A stretch of 37,934 bases of DNA from Methanobacteriota archaeon (GCA_002730095.1 PBZE01000023.1:1-37934), one strand, 5' to 3'; positions 15,941 through 25,885 are shown, counted from the stretch's first letter. Program-made: numbers and translations. The notes: a model not told the origin generated them from the sequence alone.

Positions 15941-17938
15941 ATGGGAGTGCATGGCAGAGCTCTGCCCACGTTACTCGTCTTGATTTTCTTGACAGGAATT
16001 TTGGGTCCACTGTCGGTTGTTTCGTCGCAGCAGTCGAACTGTTGCTCGGATGATAGTTTCGAGTTGTTTCTGAGGGGCGATGCTGATTCTGGAGATTTGA
16101 CCCCATTTGAATCCGAGGTAGATGAAGGGGATTCGAAATTAGTAAATCAGGTTCTTCAACCAGTGGAGGTTGGAACTTGGAAAGTGGCATGGGGTATAGA
16201 TGGAGAATATCCTTCCGATAACTGGGACTTCAACGTGCACTACGAGGTGCAAGGTGCTGTTGGAGTTAACATCAATATGACTGTAGAAGTAAGAATAGGT
16301 GGCTCATTCTATGAGGGCGGGACAACTGGCATTGAGCCTTACCTAACTGGAGAGGGAGATGTACAGTCTGTTATAGAAATTGAATCTGGGGATGTCAGGC
16401 AGGATGATATCGTAGAGGTGTCCCTGATCGTGCAATTGTTGGGATTCAACCAGCCTGGTGATGACTCTGGAGTAATTTTTCACTGGGGTAGCTCTGATAA
16501 GCCTTCCAGTATTTCTGTTAAGATGCCCCTAGTGGAAATTGAGATGAAAGAAGCGAGTGTGAGTGGGAATCTTGTATACTTCCCGATCCTAATCTCATCT
16601 GGATTCGAAGATAGAATTTGGTCATCTTCCAGCGGAGTTTTTGAGGTTCAGAATATAGCTGTATCAGATAAGCCCGTTGCGACACTTGTGGATGGTGGAG
16701 TCGAGGTTACCTTTGTATGGAGCATGCCTGAGGGGGTAGAAAGTGGCTCATTCCTCACTGAATTTATACTAGAGCCGCAAAATGGCTTACAGATTGGAAC
16801 TAATATGACTCATTTCATAGAGTCAGGAGGAGATGATGGAGGAGGGGGTTCTTGGTATCCAGCTAACGAGCCACTAAGGAGTGGCGGATCGAATATACTC
16901 ATTGATGTTGATGCGGGATGGGACGGCAAGGAGGTAACAAAGAAGATATCTCTTGAGTTCGACGGTTCAATGTCACAGTGGATGAGATGGGGCTTGGATA
17001 ACATAGGAAATTCAAGTCTCGGATCTAGCAGTTGGTGGAGGAGTTTGAACTCATATTCGAGCTCGGTACCTGATTCTGACTACAATAATAAGATGGTTGA
17101 TAATTCTGAAATCAGCGCCCTTGAGGGCTATCTGACTGGATCTAATTCTGACTTGGAGTCATTCCTAACTAACGGACTTTTTATTGAGGCGGAGTCGATA
17201 ATTGGAATAGATCCATTCGAACTAGGTCCGACTCAAGTTTCAGTCGACTTAGGAGGGACGAGTGGGTTTAGTTCCGAGACAATAACCATCAGAATTTCAA
17301 CATCTTACTCATTGATGGAAGGAGAAAGACAACTTCTCATTGAGAGCTTTTCTAGGACTTCTGATGAGGAGTATTGGACTGGTATTTCTATTGACATTCG
17401 TATTGAGGGATCGATGTTAACTGATATTGGCATTGTTTCCGCAAGTGGAATCGAATACTCACATAGAAGATGGATAATTTCGGAGACCCTGGTCGTAGAT
17501 AACTCTGATTTAGACTCCGAGGATTCCTTCAGAGTTGAGTTCACTCCCTCTGGTAACGGACTCTTCAGTGTATTACTAGGATCAGGAATGATGGTTTTGA
17601 TTCTGAGCCTATCAATAGGAGCAGGTATGACAATGACCAGGAGGAGATCTAGGTTCCCGACAATGATTACAGTTGCCACACTTGGAATACTATCATTCTC
17701 GATTTACTTCCTAGGGCTACCAATGCAGATGGTTCTAGGAGTTGTGGCCAGTAGTGTCTTACTTGTCTTCCCGATATCTTTACTCTCTCCCAAGACAGGA
17801 GTTGGCGGAGTAAGTAATTCGAATGCTCCGAGAGTAAAATGTCCTTCTTGTGGCTCTATGGTCGTTGTGGAGTCCGATGTACGTCCATTGCGAATAACTT
17901 GCGACGGGTGTGGAAGTGTGATTAGGATAGAAGAGTGA
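15941..17938 (+). CDS. Secreted/membrane protein with large extracellular region, several C-terminal TM helices and a cytoplasmic zinc ribbon
   Basis: Signal peptide GRALPTLLVLIFLTGILGPLSVVSS; C-terminal hydrophobic helices (SVLLGSGMMVLILSLSIGAGM, MITVATLGILSFSIYFLGL, VLGVVASSVLLVFPISLL) followed by CPSCGSMVVVESDVRPLRITCDGCGSVIRIEE. Confidence 0.85.
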   Translation: MGVHGRALPTLLVLIFLTGILGPLSVVSSQQSNCCSDDSFELFLRGDADSGDLTPFESEVDEGDSKLVNQVLQPVEVGTWKVAWGIDGEYPSDNWDFNVHYEVQGAVGVNINMTVEVRIGGSFYEGGTTGIEPYLTGEGDVQSVIEIESGDVRQDDIVEVSLIVQLLGFNQPGDDSGVIFHWGSSDKPSSISVKMPLVEIEMKEASVSGNLVYFPILISSGFEDRIWSSSSGVFEVQNIAVSDKPVATLVDGGVEVTFVWSMPEGVESGSFLTEFILEPQNGLQIGTNMTHFIESGGDDGGGGSWYPANEPLRSGGSNILIDVDAGWDGKEVTKKISLEFDGSMSQWMRWGLDNIGNSSLGSSSWWRSLNSYSSSVPDSDYNNKMVDNSEISALEGYLTGSNSDLESFLTNGLFIEAESIIGIDPFELGPTQVSVDLGGTSGFSSETITIRISTSYSLMEGERQLLIESFSRTSDEEYWTGISIDIRIEGSMLTDIGIVSASGIEYSHRRWIISETLVVDNSDLDSEDSFRVEFTPSGNGLFSVLLGSGMMVLILSLSIGAGMTMTRRRSRFPTMITVATLGILSFSIYFLGLPMQMVLGVVASSVLLVFPISLLSPKTGVGGVSNSNAPRVKCPSCGSMVVVESDVRPLRITCDGCGSVIRIEE

Positions 17939-18799
17939 TCACAACTTCCCATTTCTAATCAGGCCATCAATTATCTCTGATGCAGCGATTCTTTGATCTC
18001 TGCCATTCCAGATTGATGATGAGCTTCTTATCTGACTAGCCAAATCCGATTTCCAACCTGGGGCCATGATACAATTCCATACTATTTCTTCTAATCTGGA
18101 AGTTGAAGGGATTTTTTTATGTAGAACTTCCCTGCACATATGGGAGATCGACCTTGCCCTTCCCTCTTCACCCATTGAATCCCATCTTGCAGATATTTCT
18201 TTGAGATTTTCGGAATCAATAAAATCTAGATTTTCGACATTGGGGAGTGGAACTTCTGTTATTGGAACTACCCTTATGCTCCCCTCCAATCTTAGGGCAT
18301 CCTTGAGTGAAGCATAAACCGGGTCATATGTCATATCCATACATTGATGAATCCAATTACCAGAAATGGCCCATGGCCTCATTCTTCTGACATTGGATCC
18401 TGAGGGCGAGATTAGTTGAGCAATACAGTGACTAATCGAAACAGTTGTCAAGGGGCCGACTTTACTATCTCCCTGATGTCCCGAAAGTGCAATAGACATG
18501 GTTTCTGTCACTGTTAGAATATTGCGCTTAGAGTCCCAATCAACTCCCTTGCCCTCGTTAGTTGTATCAATTACTATGCAATTAGTCATTCCTTCGGAGA
18601 CAGTTCCCTCTATCCGCCTTCTATAATGAACCTTTGATTCAAGTAAAGCTGCCTCGATTGGGGCTATCGAGAGAGCACCCTGAAGATTGGCCTCCGAGAG
18701 TATTGTAATTGGGAGTTTCGAATCGATTAGTTCAGCGACTGCATTCCTTGTCGGAACTTCAATGGCAGAGAATAATTCTGCAGAGATAAGCTCGCGCAC
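17939..18799 (-). CDS. Putative catalytically degenerate RecJ/Cdc45-like (DHH-superfamily-derived) protein
   Basis: 286 aa, GTG start. LPITILSEANLQGALSIAPIEAALLESKVHYRRRI aligns by eye with the DHH motif I region (I-SH-D-DG--SA-I---AL) but lacks the Asp residues; NCIVIDTTNEG resembles a later motif without DHH; immediately downstream of rps15. Confidence 0.5.
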   Translation of the reverse strand: MRELISAELFSAIEVPTRNAVAELIDSKLPITILSEANLQGALSIAPIEAALLESKVHYRRRIEGTVSEGMTNCIVIDTTNEGKGVDWDSKRNILTVTETMSIALSGHQGDSKVGPLTTVSISHCIAQLISPSGSNVRRMRPWAISGNWIHQCMDMTYDPVYASLKDALRLEGSIRVVPITEVPLPNVENLDFIDSENLKEISARWDSMGEEGRARSISHMCREVLHKKIPSTSRLEEIVWNCIMAPGWKSDLASQIRSSSSIWNGRDQRIAASEIIDGLIRNGKL

Positions 18800-18840
18800 A
18801 AATCACCTGAACAGATGGCAGTACAAATCTACTACTGTCA

Positions 18841-19296
18841 TTACTCGACCATTAGACGCAGTTGATCTCTCTTGTACTGCCAGTCACTGTCTAGCTTTTC
18901 ATTGCCCTTGTAGTATTTTGCAAGGCGTCGAATCTTTGACTCGCAAAGCTCCAACTGTCTCCTGTTATGCTTGTCTTTAGGATTGTTACTGAGATGGTCA
19001 ATTAGCCCCTGTGCCCTCCTCATCAGATTCATCATATCCTCGGGATAATTTGGCACGACTCCGTTTCTGGAAAGTATTTGGGAAATCCTCTCACCTGTAG
19101 CTAATCGAACATCGGGAACTGCGAATCTATCCCTGAGGATGGTCCCTATCATTGCATTTGAATGGCCTTCCTTGTTCAAATCTAATATGTGTGATTCAAT
19201 GACCTTCTTGTCGTTTTCTGACCACTTTGGAGGCTCACTAGAGAATGGCTTAGATGAGCCACTGGACCCTTTTCCGCCGGAATGCATGCGTGACAT
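18841..19296 (-). CDS. rps15: 30S ribosomal protein S15
   Basis: 151 aa; IGTILRDRFAVPDVRLATGERISQILSRNGVVPNYPEDMMNLMRRAQGLIDHL, KDKHNRRQLELCESKIRRLAKYYK. Confidence 0.95.
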   Translation of the reverse strand: MSRMHSGGKGSSGSSKPFSSEPPKWSENDKKVIESHILDLNKEGHSNAMIGTILRDRFAVPDVRLATGERISQILSRNGVVPNYPEDMMNLMRRAQGLIDHLSNNPKDKHNRRQLELCESKIRRLAKYYKGNEKLDSDWQYKRDQLRLMVE

Positions 19297-19346
19297 CTGA
19301 CAATCTCCGAGGGCGGCGACCTGCTCTCCCTCTTTAACGACTACGT

Positions 19347-19379
19347 AGGCATAATGCCTTGTTGGTCACAGTCTGTGAC
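19347..19379. repeat. Two neighbouring inverted repeats between arcS and rps15
   Basis: AGGCAT-A-ATGCCT (19347-19359) and GTCACAG-T-CTGTGAC (19365-19379), overlapping the arcS stop region. Confidence 0.85.
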
Positions 19380-21144
19380 GTGCCTTGGCTAGTCTTCCAG
19401 GACCGTGTGGCCACTCCCACCCCGGTGCTACTGCCCTTGCACTTCCGATTAGCTTCTCATTCTGAGTTACCAAGACCTCGTCCCCCATTCTGATTTGTCC
19501 GACAAATGATTCGATATTCGTAGGGAAAACATCTCCTTTCCAGTCGTGCCCTTCGGAAATACTCACAGATGGAAATTTTCCGCTCTCTAACAAAAGGGGT
19601 AATGATTTCTTGGAAAATGCGAATCTTCCATCGCGTGGATTCCATTTGGCCAACTGTTCGTCATTCTTTGAGATACTCAATATGGGCAATCTCCCAGACA
19701 CATCGGCGCCATCAAGCCAATCATCGGTCCCATGAATGAATCTAGATCTAGATTTCATCAGTTCAATTCTATTCTTCTTTTCAGAAACATCCTGTAGATT
19801 CAATTTGCCTACTGCTTCTGATACAGAAATACTGAGTTCTGACAGAGATTCTTTTGATCCTGCAGTACCCAACCTAGTATCCTTGACGATGGCTGAACCA
19901 ATGCTAAGCTCTATTCCTGAGTGATTTATCACATAAGCGTAGTTGGACCTCCTGCAGATATCAGTAACCATTGAATTAATCATATCTAATTCATCCACAT
20001 CCCAGTCTCCAGTAACGGGGATATCGTAGTGTGCAGCGGGCCAAAGATCCTCAAGCTCCCTAGGAACTAACCCAAGGGGAGATGTGACCATAACCTGGTG
20101 TACCCTATTTGAAGAGATATTTTTGAGAAATCTGTGGTGACTTTGGGAAAGCCTGTATGGCTTTGTTGCGGAGCATGGCAACAGAACGAGTACTTCTGAT
20201 TGATGTGCAGGAGGAATGTGGAGATCACATATCCTAGACCTCCAATCATGGACTAATTTGTCCTTCCTGCTCATAGAAGAATTATACCTCATCCTCCTAC
20301 CTGAATTATCAACACTTGTCAGTATCGATGCATCGATATTATGATTCAATAATTGATCATGTCTCCTGAGCCTTTCCACAGACCTCGGACTTGAAAGACT
20401 AGATCTTTCCGCCAGTTCCCTAACTGTTCCGGATCTGATTGCCGACCTCAAGGATGCTATTGCCAGAGTCCAATGATTGATTTGGGAATCCATGCTAGAG
20501 TCTTCAGACAAGGAAGGGTCTGGGTCCCTTGGACCTTCGGAAGAAAGCAGGATTCCATTTGCGGATGCCAATCTAGATCTATTAAGATCGAAAAGATCCA
20601 CTCCCAGCCATGATAGAAGAGAACAGTTGTCTGGCCCTGAAATTCCAGGGGCCCAAATCAGGGATGCAGGGAATCTCCTTCTTATCACATCAATTGCCTG
20701 GGACAGCTTTCCGGCAGAGTTGGAAAGCTGAGGGGCATCGGTTATTGCGATTACCGAAGGCTGTTTTTCTGAGTCTACTAATGAAATGTCGTGGTGCAGA
20801 GATTGCCATGAAATTGGTAAAAATTCCTTACCTTTTCCAAACTCACCAGAATCCGAAGAAGAGAGGCTGGAAGGCAATACCAGTCCTTCGGATGATTCCC
20901 AACTATCGCCTCCATCGAAGGGATAGCAAAGATTTGCTCTAGTGGAAAGGATCAATTTGGAAGGGAGATTATTAGAGTCCCTTCTGAAGCTGAATGGGGC
21001 CAGTTCCACTGGGAGTTTGGGGTCGAATTCAGAGAGTATTAACCCAGGGGCCCATGACCCGGGATTATTCCTATCTCCAATCGAGAATAGCCTCGAGAAA
21101 CGGTTTCTAGAAACCACTTCTCTGGAGAGCGGCCTGTCACTCAT
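19366..21144 (-). CDS. arcS: Archaeosine synthase-type protein (ArcS/TgtA2) with C-terminal PUA domain
   Basis: VLVLLPCSATKPYRLSQSHHRF is the ArcS/TgtA2 signature; TSPLGLVPRELEDLWPAAHYDIPVTGDWD; C-terminal PUA-like region RMGDEVLVTQNEKLIGSARAV. Confidence 0.85.
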   Translation of the reverse strand: MSDRPLSREVVSRNRFSRLFSIGDRNNPGSWAPGLILSEFDPKLPVELAPFSFRRDSNNLPSKLILSTRANLCYPFDGGDSWESSEGLVLPSSLSSSDSGEFGKGKEFLPISWQSLHHDISLVDSEKQPSVIAITDAPQLSNSAGKLSQAIDVIRRRFPASLIWAPGISGPDNCSLLSWLGVDLFDLNRSRLASANGILLSSEGPRDPDPSLSEDSSMDSQINHWTLAIASLRSAIRSGTVRELAERSSLSSPRSVERLRRHDQLLNHNIDASILTSVDNSGRRMRYNSSMSRKDKLVHDWRSRICDLHIPPAHQSEVLVLLPCSATKPYRLSQSHHRFLKNISSNRVHQVMVTSPLGLVPRELEDLWPAAHYDIPVTGDWDVDELDMINSMVTDICRRSNYAYVINHSGIELSIGSAIVKDTRLGTAGSKESLSELSISVSEAVGKLNLQDVSEKKNRIELMKSRSRFIHGTDDWLDGADVSGRLPILSISKNDEQLAKWNPRDGRFAFSKKSLPLLLESGKFPSVSISEGHDWKGDVFPTNIESFVGQIRMGDEVLVTQNEKLIGSARAVAPGWEWPHGPGRLAKARHRL

Positions 21145-21204
21145 GAGCCTGCGAGAGGAACTTTTCGCTTGAAGGATTCTAAGGCATGACTGTCTCGGAG
21201 TGCT

Positions 21205-23343
21205 ATGAGAGCCGCGCGGGCTATTGCGATTTCAGTAATTTTGTTGCTGACATTAATGCCCCATACCATATCTTCTGAAAATGATGGAGTGGTCACAATA
21301 TTAGAAGGACAGAGTGAAGATTCGGGGCCTTTTTGGATTCTTTTCACATGTAAGATTGAGTCATGCCCCGGAATGGAACTATTGATAATTGCTGATGGCG
21401 AGAGTTTTCACTCGTCGGACACCCATCATGTAGAGTGGAGTGGCATGTTTAACGAAACTATAGAATGGGAGTTAAGAGGAAGTGATTCTCTTGGCCCAGA
21501 AGATTTTGTTTTGAAATCGGTCTCCAGCACTGATGGAGGAATCGTGGAGGAGGGGGATCTCCCTGATATTGTTCCATCCCCGGGCCAGAATTCGGAATGG
21601 ATTTCTATTGAAGCTTCTTCGGAGTGTCAGCTGAATAGGTGTGATGAACAAGATTGGGAGGCAGATGGGGTATCTTTCACTGGGTCATTACAAAGCTCTT
21701 CGGACGATGATGCGATTTTGGTATCAGGGAAATTTGGGGACGTCGTTAAGATATCCGGAATAACCAGCAAGGACGCAATCGATATAGAACTCTGGTCCAG
21801 AGGCGAAACGAAGACTCTGATCAAAAGTATCTCATCGGTGGGCTTCGATAATGAACTGTTAGATTACCCAGGGGAATCGGAACTTTGGATTCGTGTCGTA
21901 CACTCCAGTGAAGGTAGTTTCTCCCCCTACGAGTTGAAGATTGTAAGGTATGAGGGAGACAAGGAGGGGCCTGAAGGAGGCGAGCTACAAAATCCGTGGG
22001 AATACAGCTATCCTTTATTTTCAAATTCTTCAATTGAAAGTGTGTTCCGCGGACATATCTCAACCAGCGATTTGGAGGGCGATTCGATTCTAGTCTCAGC
22101 TGGCTCAAAGATAATGGTAAATACAATTTGTGAATTTTCTGGAGAAATCTCATTGGATGTAGTGATTCACAAACTGGGTAACGAGAGGGATGTGATCCTA
22201 GAGGATTTAGATGCTTGCCCAGAATATATTCAGACTCCTAAATCGACTACAGGAGTAGAATTTAGAATGAAATCCGAGGGGCTTACTGGATGGTCTATTG
22301 ACGTGACTTCACACATGACTGGTGACGGCATACTAGAGGGCGATGCCCCTGACTTTCTTTGGAGTGAGACCGGCCCATCTGAATTTTGGACCTACATAAA
22401 ACCCGGACCTGGATCAATATCTGGAAGCCTTGGAATAGGAGATTCAGTAGATATCCATCCGTTGGAGATAACAGATGAAAATGGCTCTCTGATATTTATC
22501 AGACCAGAGATGGATTCTCCCGTCACATATCAGATACAGGAATTAAATCCTGATAGTTGGCAGATTTTGAATTACACTAATGGGTCAATTATTAGCATAC
22601 CGAAGGGCAATCATGCAATTAGAGTCGAGGGCCTCTCTCCGATACTTGGAGAGGTCGATTACGAATTCACGATCTTATATTTGGGAGAAAATATCCCTGA
22701 TGAAGGAGAATATAGGGACTTATCTCACCTATTCACTAACTTCTATATCTTAATTGGATTTCTAATGATTCTACCTTTGCTTGTAGTATTATGGTGGAAT
22801 AGGTCTACCATTCTACAGCGGCATTGGATTGCTAGGGATAATAAAAAACATGATTTGGAGAGATTGAAAATGCTCAGAAGAAGACTTTCGGAATCTATAG
22901 AAGACGTTTTAATTAGCCCCAGAGAGATAGAAAATGCACTAGGGAAATTGGGTGAAAGTCCATGGGATGGAATACTAGAAGAGTGGGGGAACCCCGATCT
23001 TAGGCATATGACTGATCAGATTGAGGTTTGTGCTTGGCGTCCTGTAGGCGTAAATTTCCTGATAATTGGAATCAGGACATTCGAAAAGATGTGGGAGTTA
23101 ACTGCAATAAATTTGAACTCTCCTGAGGGGACAAGCGTCGAAATAAGAGGAGTTGAACCTTCATATTTGTGTGAAGGCGGGGATGTCTTCTTGGATTCCT
23201 TAGAGCCCCATAGTAGAAAATTTTTGAGAGTTTCAATCGGGGGAACACCTTCGAGCATAGAGTTGGAGGTCTCTGGATTAGTTGATGGTGAGCCACTAGC
23301 GGCAGTTCCCAGAGAGGCTTTGTTGTGGAATGAAGAAGAGTAA
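21205..23343 (+). CDS. Secreted type I-like membrane protein with large beta-rich ectodomain and cytoplasmic C-terminal domain
   Basis: 712 aa; signal peptide AIAISVILLLTLMPHTISS; TM FYILIGFLMILPLLVVLWW followed by a basic juxtamembrane segment and about 190-aa intracellular region. Confidence 0.85.
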   Translation: MRAARAIAISVILLLTLMPHTISSENDGVVTILEGQSEDSGPFWILFTCKIESCPGMELLIIADGESFHSSDTHHVEWSGMFNETIEWELRGSDSLGPEDFVLKSVSSTDGGIVEEGDLPDIVPSPGQNSEWISIEASSECQLNRCDEQDWEADGVSFTGSLQSSSDDDAILVSGKFGDVVKISGITSKDAIDIELWSRGETKTLIKSISSVGFDNELLDYPGESELWIRVVHSSEGSFSPYELKIVRYEGDKEGPEGGELQNPWEYSYPLFSNSSIESVFRGHISTSDLEGDSILVSAGSKIMVNTICEFSGEISLDVVIHKLGNERDVILEDLDACPEYIQTPKSTTGVEFRMKSEGLTGWSIDVTSHMTGDGILEGDAPDFLWSETGPSEFWTYIKPGPGSISGSLGIGDSVDIHPLEITDENGSLIFIRPEMDSPVTYQIQELNPDSWQILNYTNGSIISIPKGNHAIRVEGLSPILGEVDYEFTILYLGENIPDEGEYRDLSHLFTNFYILIGFLMILPLLVVLWWNRSTILQRHWIARDNKKHDLERLKMLRRRLSESIEDVLISPREIENALGKLGESPWDGILEEWGNPDLRHMTDQIEVCAWRPVGVNFLIIGIRTFEKMWELTAINLNSPEGTSVEIRGVEPSYLCEGGDVFLDSLEPHSRKFLRVSIGGTPSSIELEVSGLVDGEPLAAVPREALLWNEEE

Positions 23344-23344
23344 A

Positions 23345-24481
23345 TCATCCTCTTCTTCTAGAAGCCTCTTCTCTAATTCTTTCTTCTACGTTATCCAAAT
23401 TAGAACCAAGGATATCTGAAATCGACGAGATTGTCTTCTTTTGGTCCCTAGATAGTTTCTTGGGGATATCCAATTTCAGGACCACCATTACTGATCCCCT
23501 TCTTGAGCTTCCCTGAATAGGGAGTCCCCTCCCCTTTATTTCAATAGTATCACCTGGCTGAGATCCAGCACTGATGTTGACTACTAACGGCTTTCCATCG
23601 ATGTGCGATAGTTCAATTTTTGAGCCCAGTGCAAGATCTGAAAAACCCACGGGCAGGCCCATCAGCAAATCCGAGGAGTCCCTTTCAAACCATGGATGCC
23701 TATGCATCTCAATCTCGATGTAGAGATCTCCGGGAGCCCCATTTTCAGATCTTGAAGCGCCTCCATGCCCCCTCATCCTAAGTCTTACTCCTGATGAAAT
23801 TCCAGGAGGTACGGTGAACTTCACTTTCTTAGACTGTTGGGACATTCCCTGCCCACCACAAGAATTGCACGGATCTGGAATTATCTTCCCCCTTCCCTCG
23901 CAAGACGGGCAATCCGAAACTGCCCTCTGTGTGAATGGCCCTAGCCGTTCCAGTCTCTCTACTCTCCCCCTACCATCACATGCCGGGCAAATCTTCACTT
24001 TGTCAGGGGAATTTGATCCGGATCCATCACATTCAATACAGTTCCTCAGAGCCTGGATCTCTATCTCCTCCTCCGAACCATCCATTGCTACTTGGAAGGG
24101 CACCGTGTGTCGATAGATCAGATCATCTCCCTTGCTTGATCTTCTCCTTGATGACCCGAAGAATTGATTGAAGATTCCATCGAATCCTCCTCCAAAGAGA
24201 TCATCTAAACTAATGTTGACGCCTTGAAATCCCCCTGGTCCAAAAGGCGAGGAGCCGTGGCCACTGTGTCCAAATGTGTCGTACTTTCTCCTTTCCTCGG
24301 GATTGGATAAAATAGCGTAAGCTTCCTGAACTTCCTTGAATTTTTTCTCTGCCTCAGAATCGTTGGGATTTTTATCCGGATGGAATTTTCTTGCTAGTGA
24401 TCTGAATGCCTTCCTGATGTCGCCATCAGAGGAGTTCTTGCTAACTCCGAGAACCTCGTAGTAGTCCCTCTTCTCCGTCAT
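23345..24481 (-). CDS. dnaJ: Chaperone DnaJ (type I)
   Basis: J domain with FHPDKNP; G/F region; four CXXCXGXG zinc motifs (CIECDGSG, CPACDGRG, CPSCEGRG, CNSCGGQG); C-terminal domain. Confidence 0.97.
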   Translation of the reverse strand: MTEKRDYYEVLGVSKNSSDGDIRKAFRSLARKFHPDKNPNDSEAEKKFKEVQEAYAILSNPEERRKYDTFGHSGHGSSPFGPGGFQGVNISLDDLFGGGFDGIFNQFFGSSRRRSSKGDDLIYRHTVPFQVAMDGSEEEIEIQALRNCIECDGSGSNSPDKVKICPACDGRGRVERLERLGPFTQRAVSDCPSCEGRGKIIPDPCNSCGGQGMSQQSKKVKFTVPPGISSGVRLRMRGHGGASRSENGAPGDLYIEIEMHRHPWFERDSSDLLMGLPVGFSDLALGSKIELSHIDGKPLVVNISAGSQPGDTIEIKGRGLPIQGSSRRGSVMVVLKLDIPKKLSRDQKKTISSISDILGSNLDNVEERIREEASRRRG

Positions 24482-24520
24482 CTTGTTACTGGCTGAGTAA
24501 GGGGTGATTTGAATCGTTCC

Positions 24521-25285
24521 CTATTGTATCAGGTAATTTCCACATGATGTGCAATACTGAGACCCACTATTATTGATAGTCCCACATTGATTGCAAGAGA
24601 CTACCGACTTAACGGTAGATGATGAACCGGTACTTTCCCATGGACTATTGGGATCTTTGGACCTTGACTTATTTTTTTCGGATTTCTTCTGCGCCTTTAG
24701 TGTGGCTTTCTTTTCTCTCTCCTTGATTTTTTGGAGTCTTTTCTCTGCGGATCTGTCCAAAGATGAGTTTATGAATTTGGAAATGGAAATTCTACTTCGA
24801 TTTTCCTGGGGACTCCCTACTGCCTCATCGTCCACAATAGTCTGCATCCCTGAAACGTGAACCTCGGCTTCGTAATCATCGTCAACCTCGGCCTCATTCA
24901 TCTCGGTATTCAGACTACCGACCCTACCAGACATCCTAGTACTGACATTTCTTCTTACTTTGCTACTTGGGGTGTTGACTTTCGATTCTAGCCTCTGAAG
25001 GGCCTTGTCAGACTTCTCTTCCCACAGGCCCCTATCCTCACTCCTGTACGTCTTAGATAGCCTTCTAATTGCATTAGACCTATGATACTCGTGATCCTCC
25101 ACCCTTGCATATCTAGAAAGCATGAAAAATCCAATTGCAATGGCAGTAATGTGCAAAGATGCCTCAAGGACAAAATCGTTTGAAATCACTTCTTCCAGAG
25201 CAGGTATTCCAAATCTTACCGCGACAATGCACAATGTTGGAGCAAGGAATAATGCCAACGATATAGCTGGAGAACGATTGGACAT
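24521..25285 (-). CDS. Membrane protein with C-terminal zinc ribbon, function unknown
   Basis: N-terminal hydrophobic helices (AISLALFLAPTLCIVAVRFGI; LHITAIAIGFFMLSRYA), charged linker, C-terminal CNQCGTINNSGSQYCTSCGNYL. Confidence 0.8.
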   Translation of the reverse strand: MSNRSPAISLALFLAPTLCIVAVRFGIPALEEVISNDFVLEASLHITAIAIGFFMLSRYARVEDHEYHRSNAIRRLSKTYRSEDRGLWEEKSDKALQRLESKVNTPSSKVRRNVSTRMSGRVGSLNTEMNEAEVDDDYEAEVHVSGMQTIVDDEAVGSPQENRSRISISKFINSSLDRSAEKRLQKIKEREKKATLKAQKKSEKNKSRSKDPNSPWESTGSSSTVKSVVSCNQCGTINNSGSQYCTSCGNYLIQ

Positions 25286-25372
25286 AGTTGCCCCTCAGAA
25301 ATTTACCATTTGAATCATTCGTGTCGGGGATTCAGGCAACACAACTTTCAGCCCATGCCCCATCGAACAAAC

Positions 25373-25885
25373 ATGATCCGTGAGATTGAGGTCTCCACCA
25401 CATTGCAGCCGCATGAAGACATAGAGATAGTCATGGATTCCGTAAAGTCCTTTTTTCCGGATTGGAGTCCGGATCTACCCTCTAGATCCGTGGGCTTTCC
25501 ATCAGGCGATTCTCCCGAGATAATTCATGGCCTATCGTCGTCTCTTGATTCATTTCTAGATGCGATCAGGAAACAGTCGATATTGGATACGGCTCTGGAT
25601 GCAATGACAATTGATGGGGACAACAGTATCTGTGAGTTCTCAATTTCTAGGTTAGCATCCCTGGCTGGAAAAGTATCATTCACCCTAGGAGAAAGGACTT
25701 TTGGAGGCTCCATAGACATCTCAATCTCCGGCATCAAGCTTTTACAATGGCTAGAATCTGCAACCTGGCATGAAGGAAGGAGGGGAGTCCCCAGATATGT
25801 AGGGGACGACTTGGCGATGAATAGAGACGGTAGCTACACGGAATGGTTCGACAAGAGGGGGAACTTAACTAGGGGCCCTGAGTAG
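25373..25885 (+). CDS. UPF0201 family protein (likely start ATG 25373)
   Basis: MIREIEVSTTLQPHEDIEIVMDSVKSFFPDW resembles the N-terminus of the archaeal UPF0201 family; the upstream 21 aa in the track are not conserved-looking. Confidence 0.65.
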   Translation: MIREIEVSTTLQPHEDIEIVMDSVKSFFPDWSPDLPSRSVGFPSGDSPEIIHGLSSSLDSFLDAIRKQSILDTALDAMTIDGDNSICEFSISRLASLAGKVSFTLGERTFGGSIDISISGIKLLQWLESATWHEGRRGVPRYVGDDLAMNRDGSYTEWFDKRGNLTRGPE

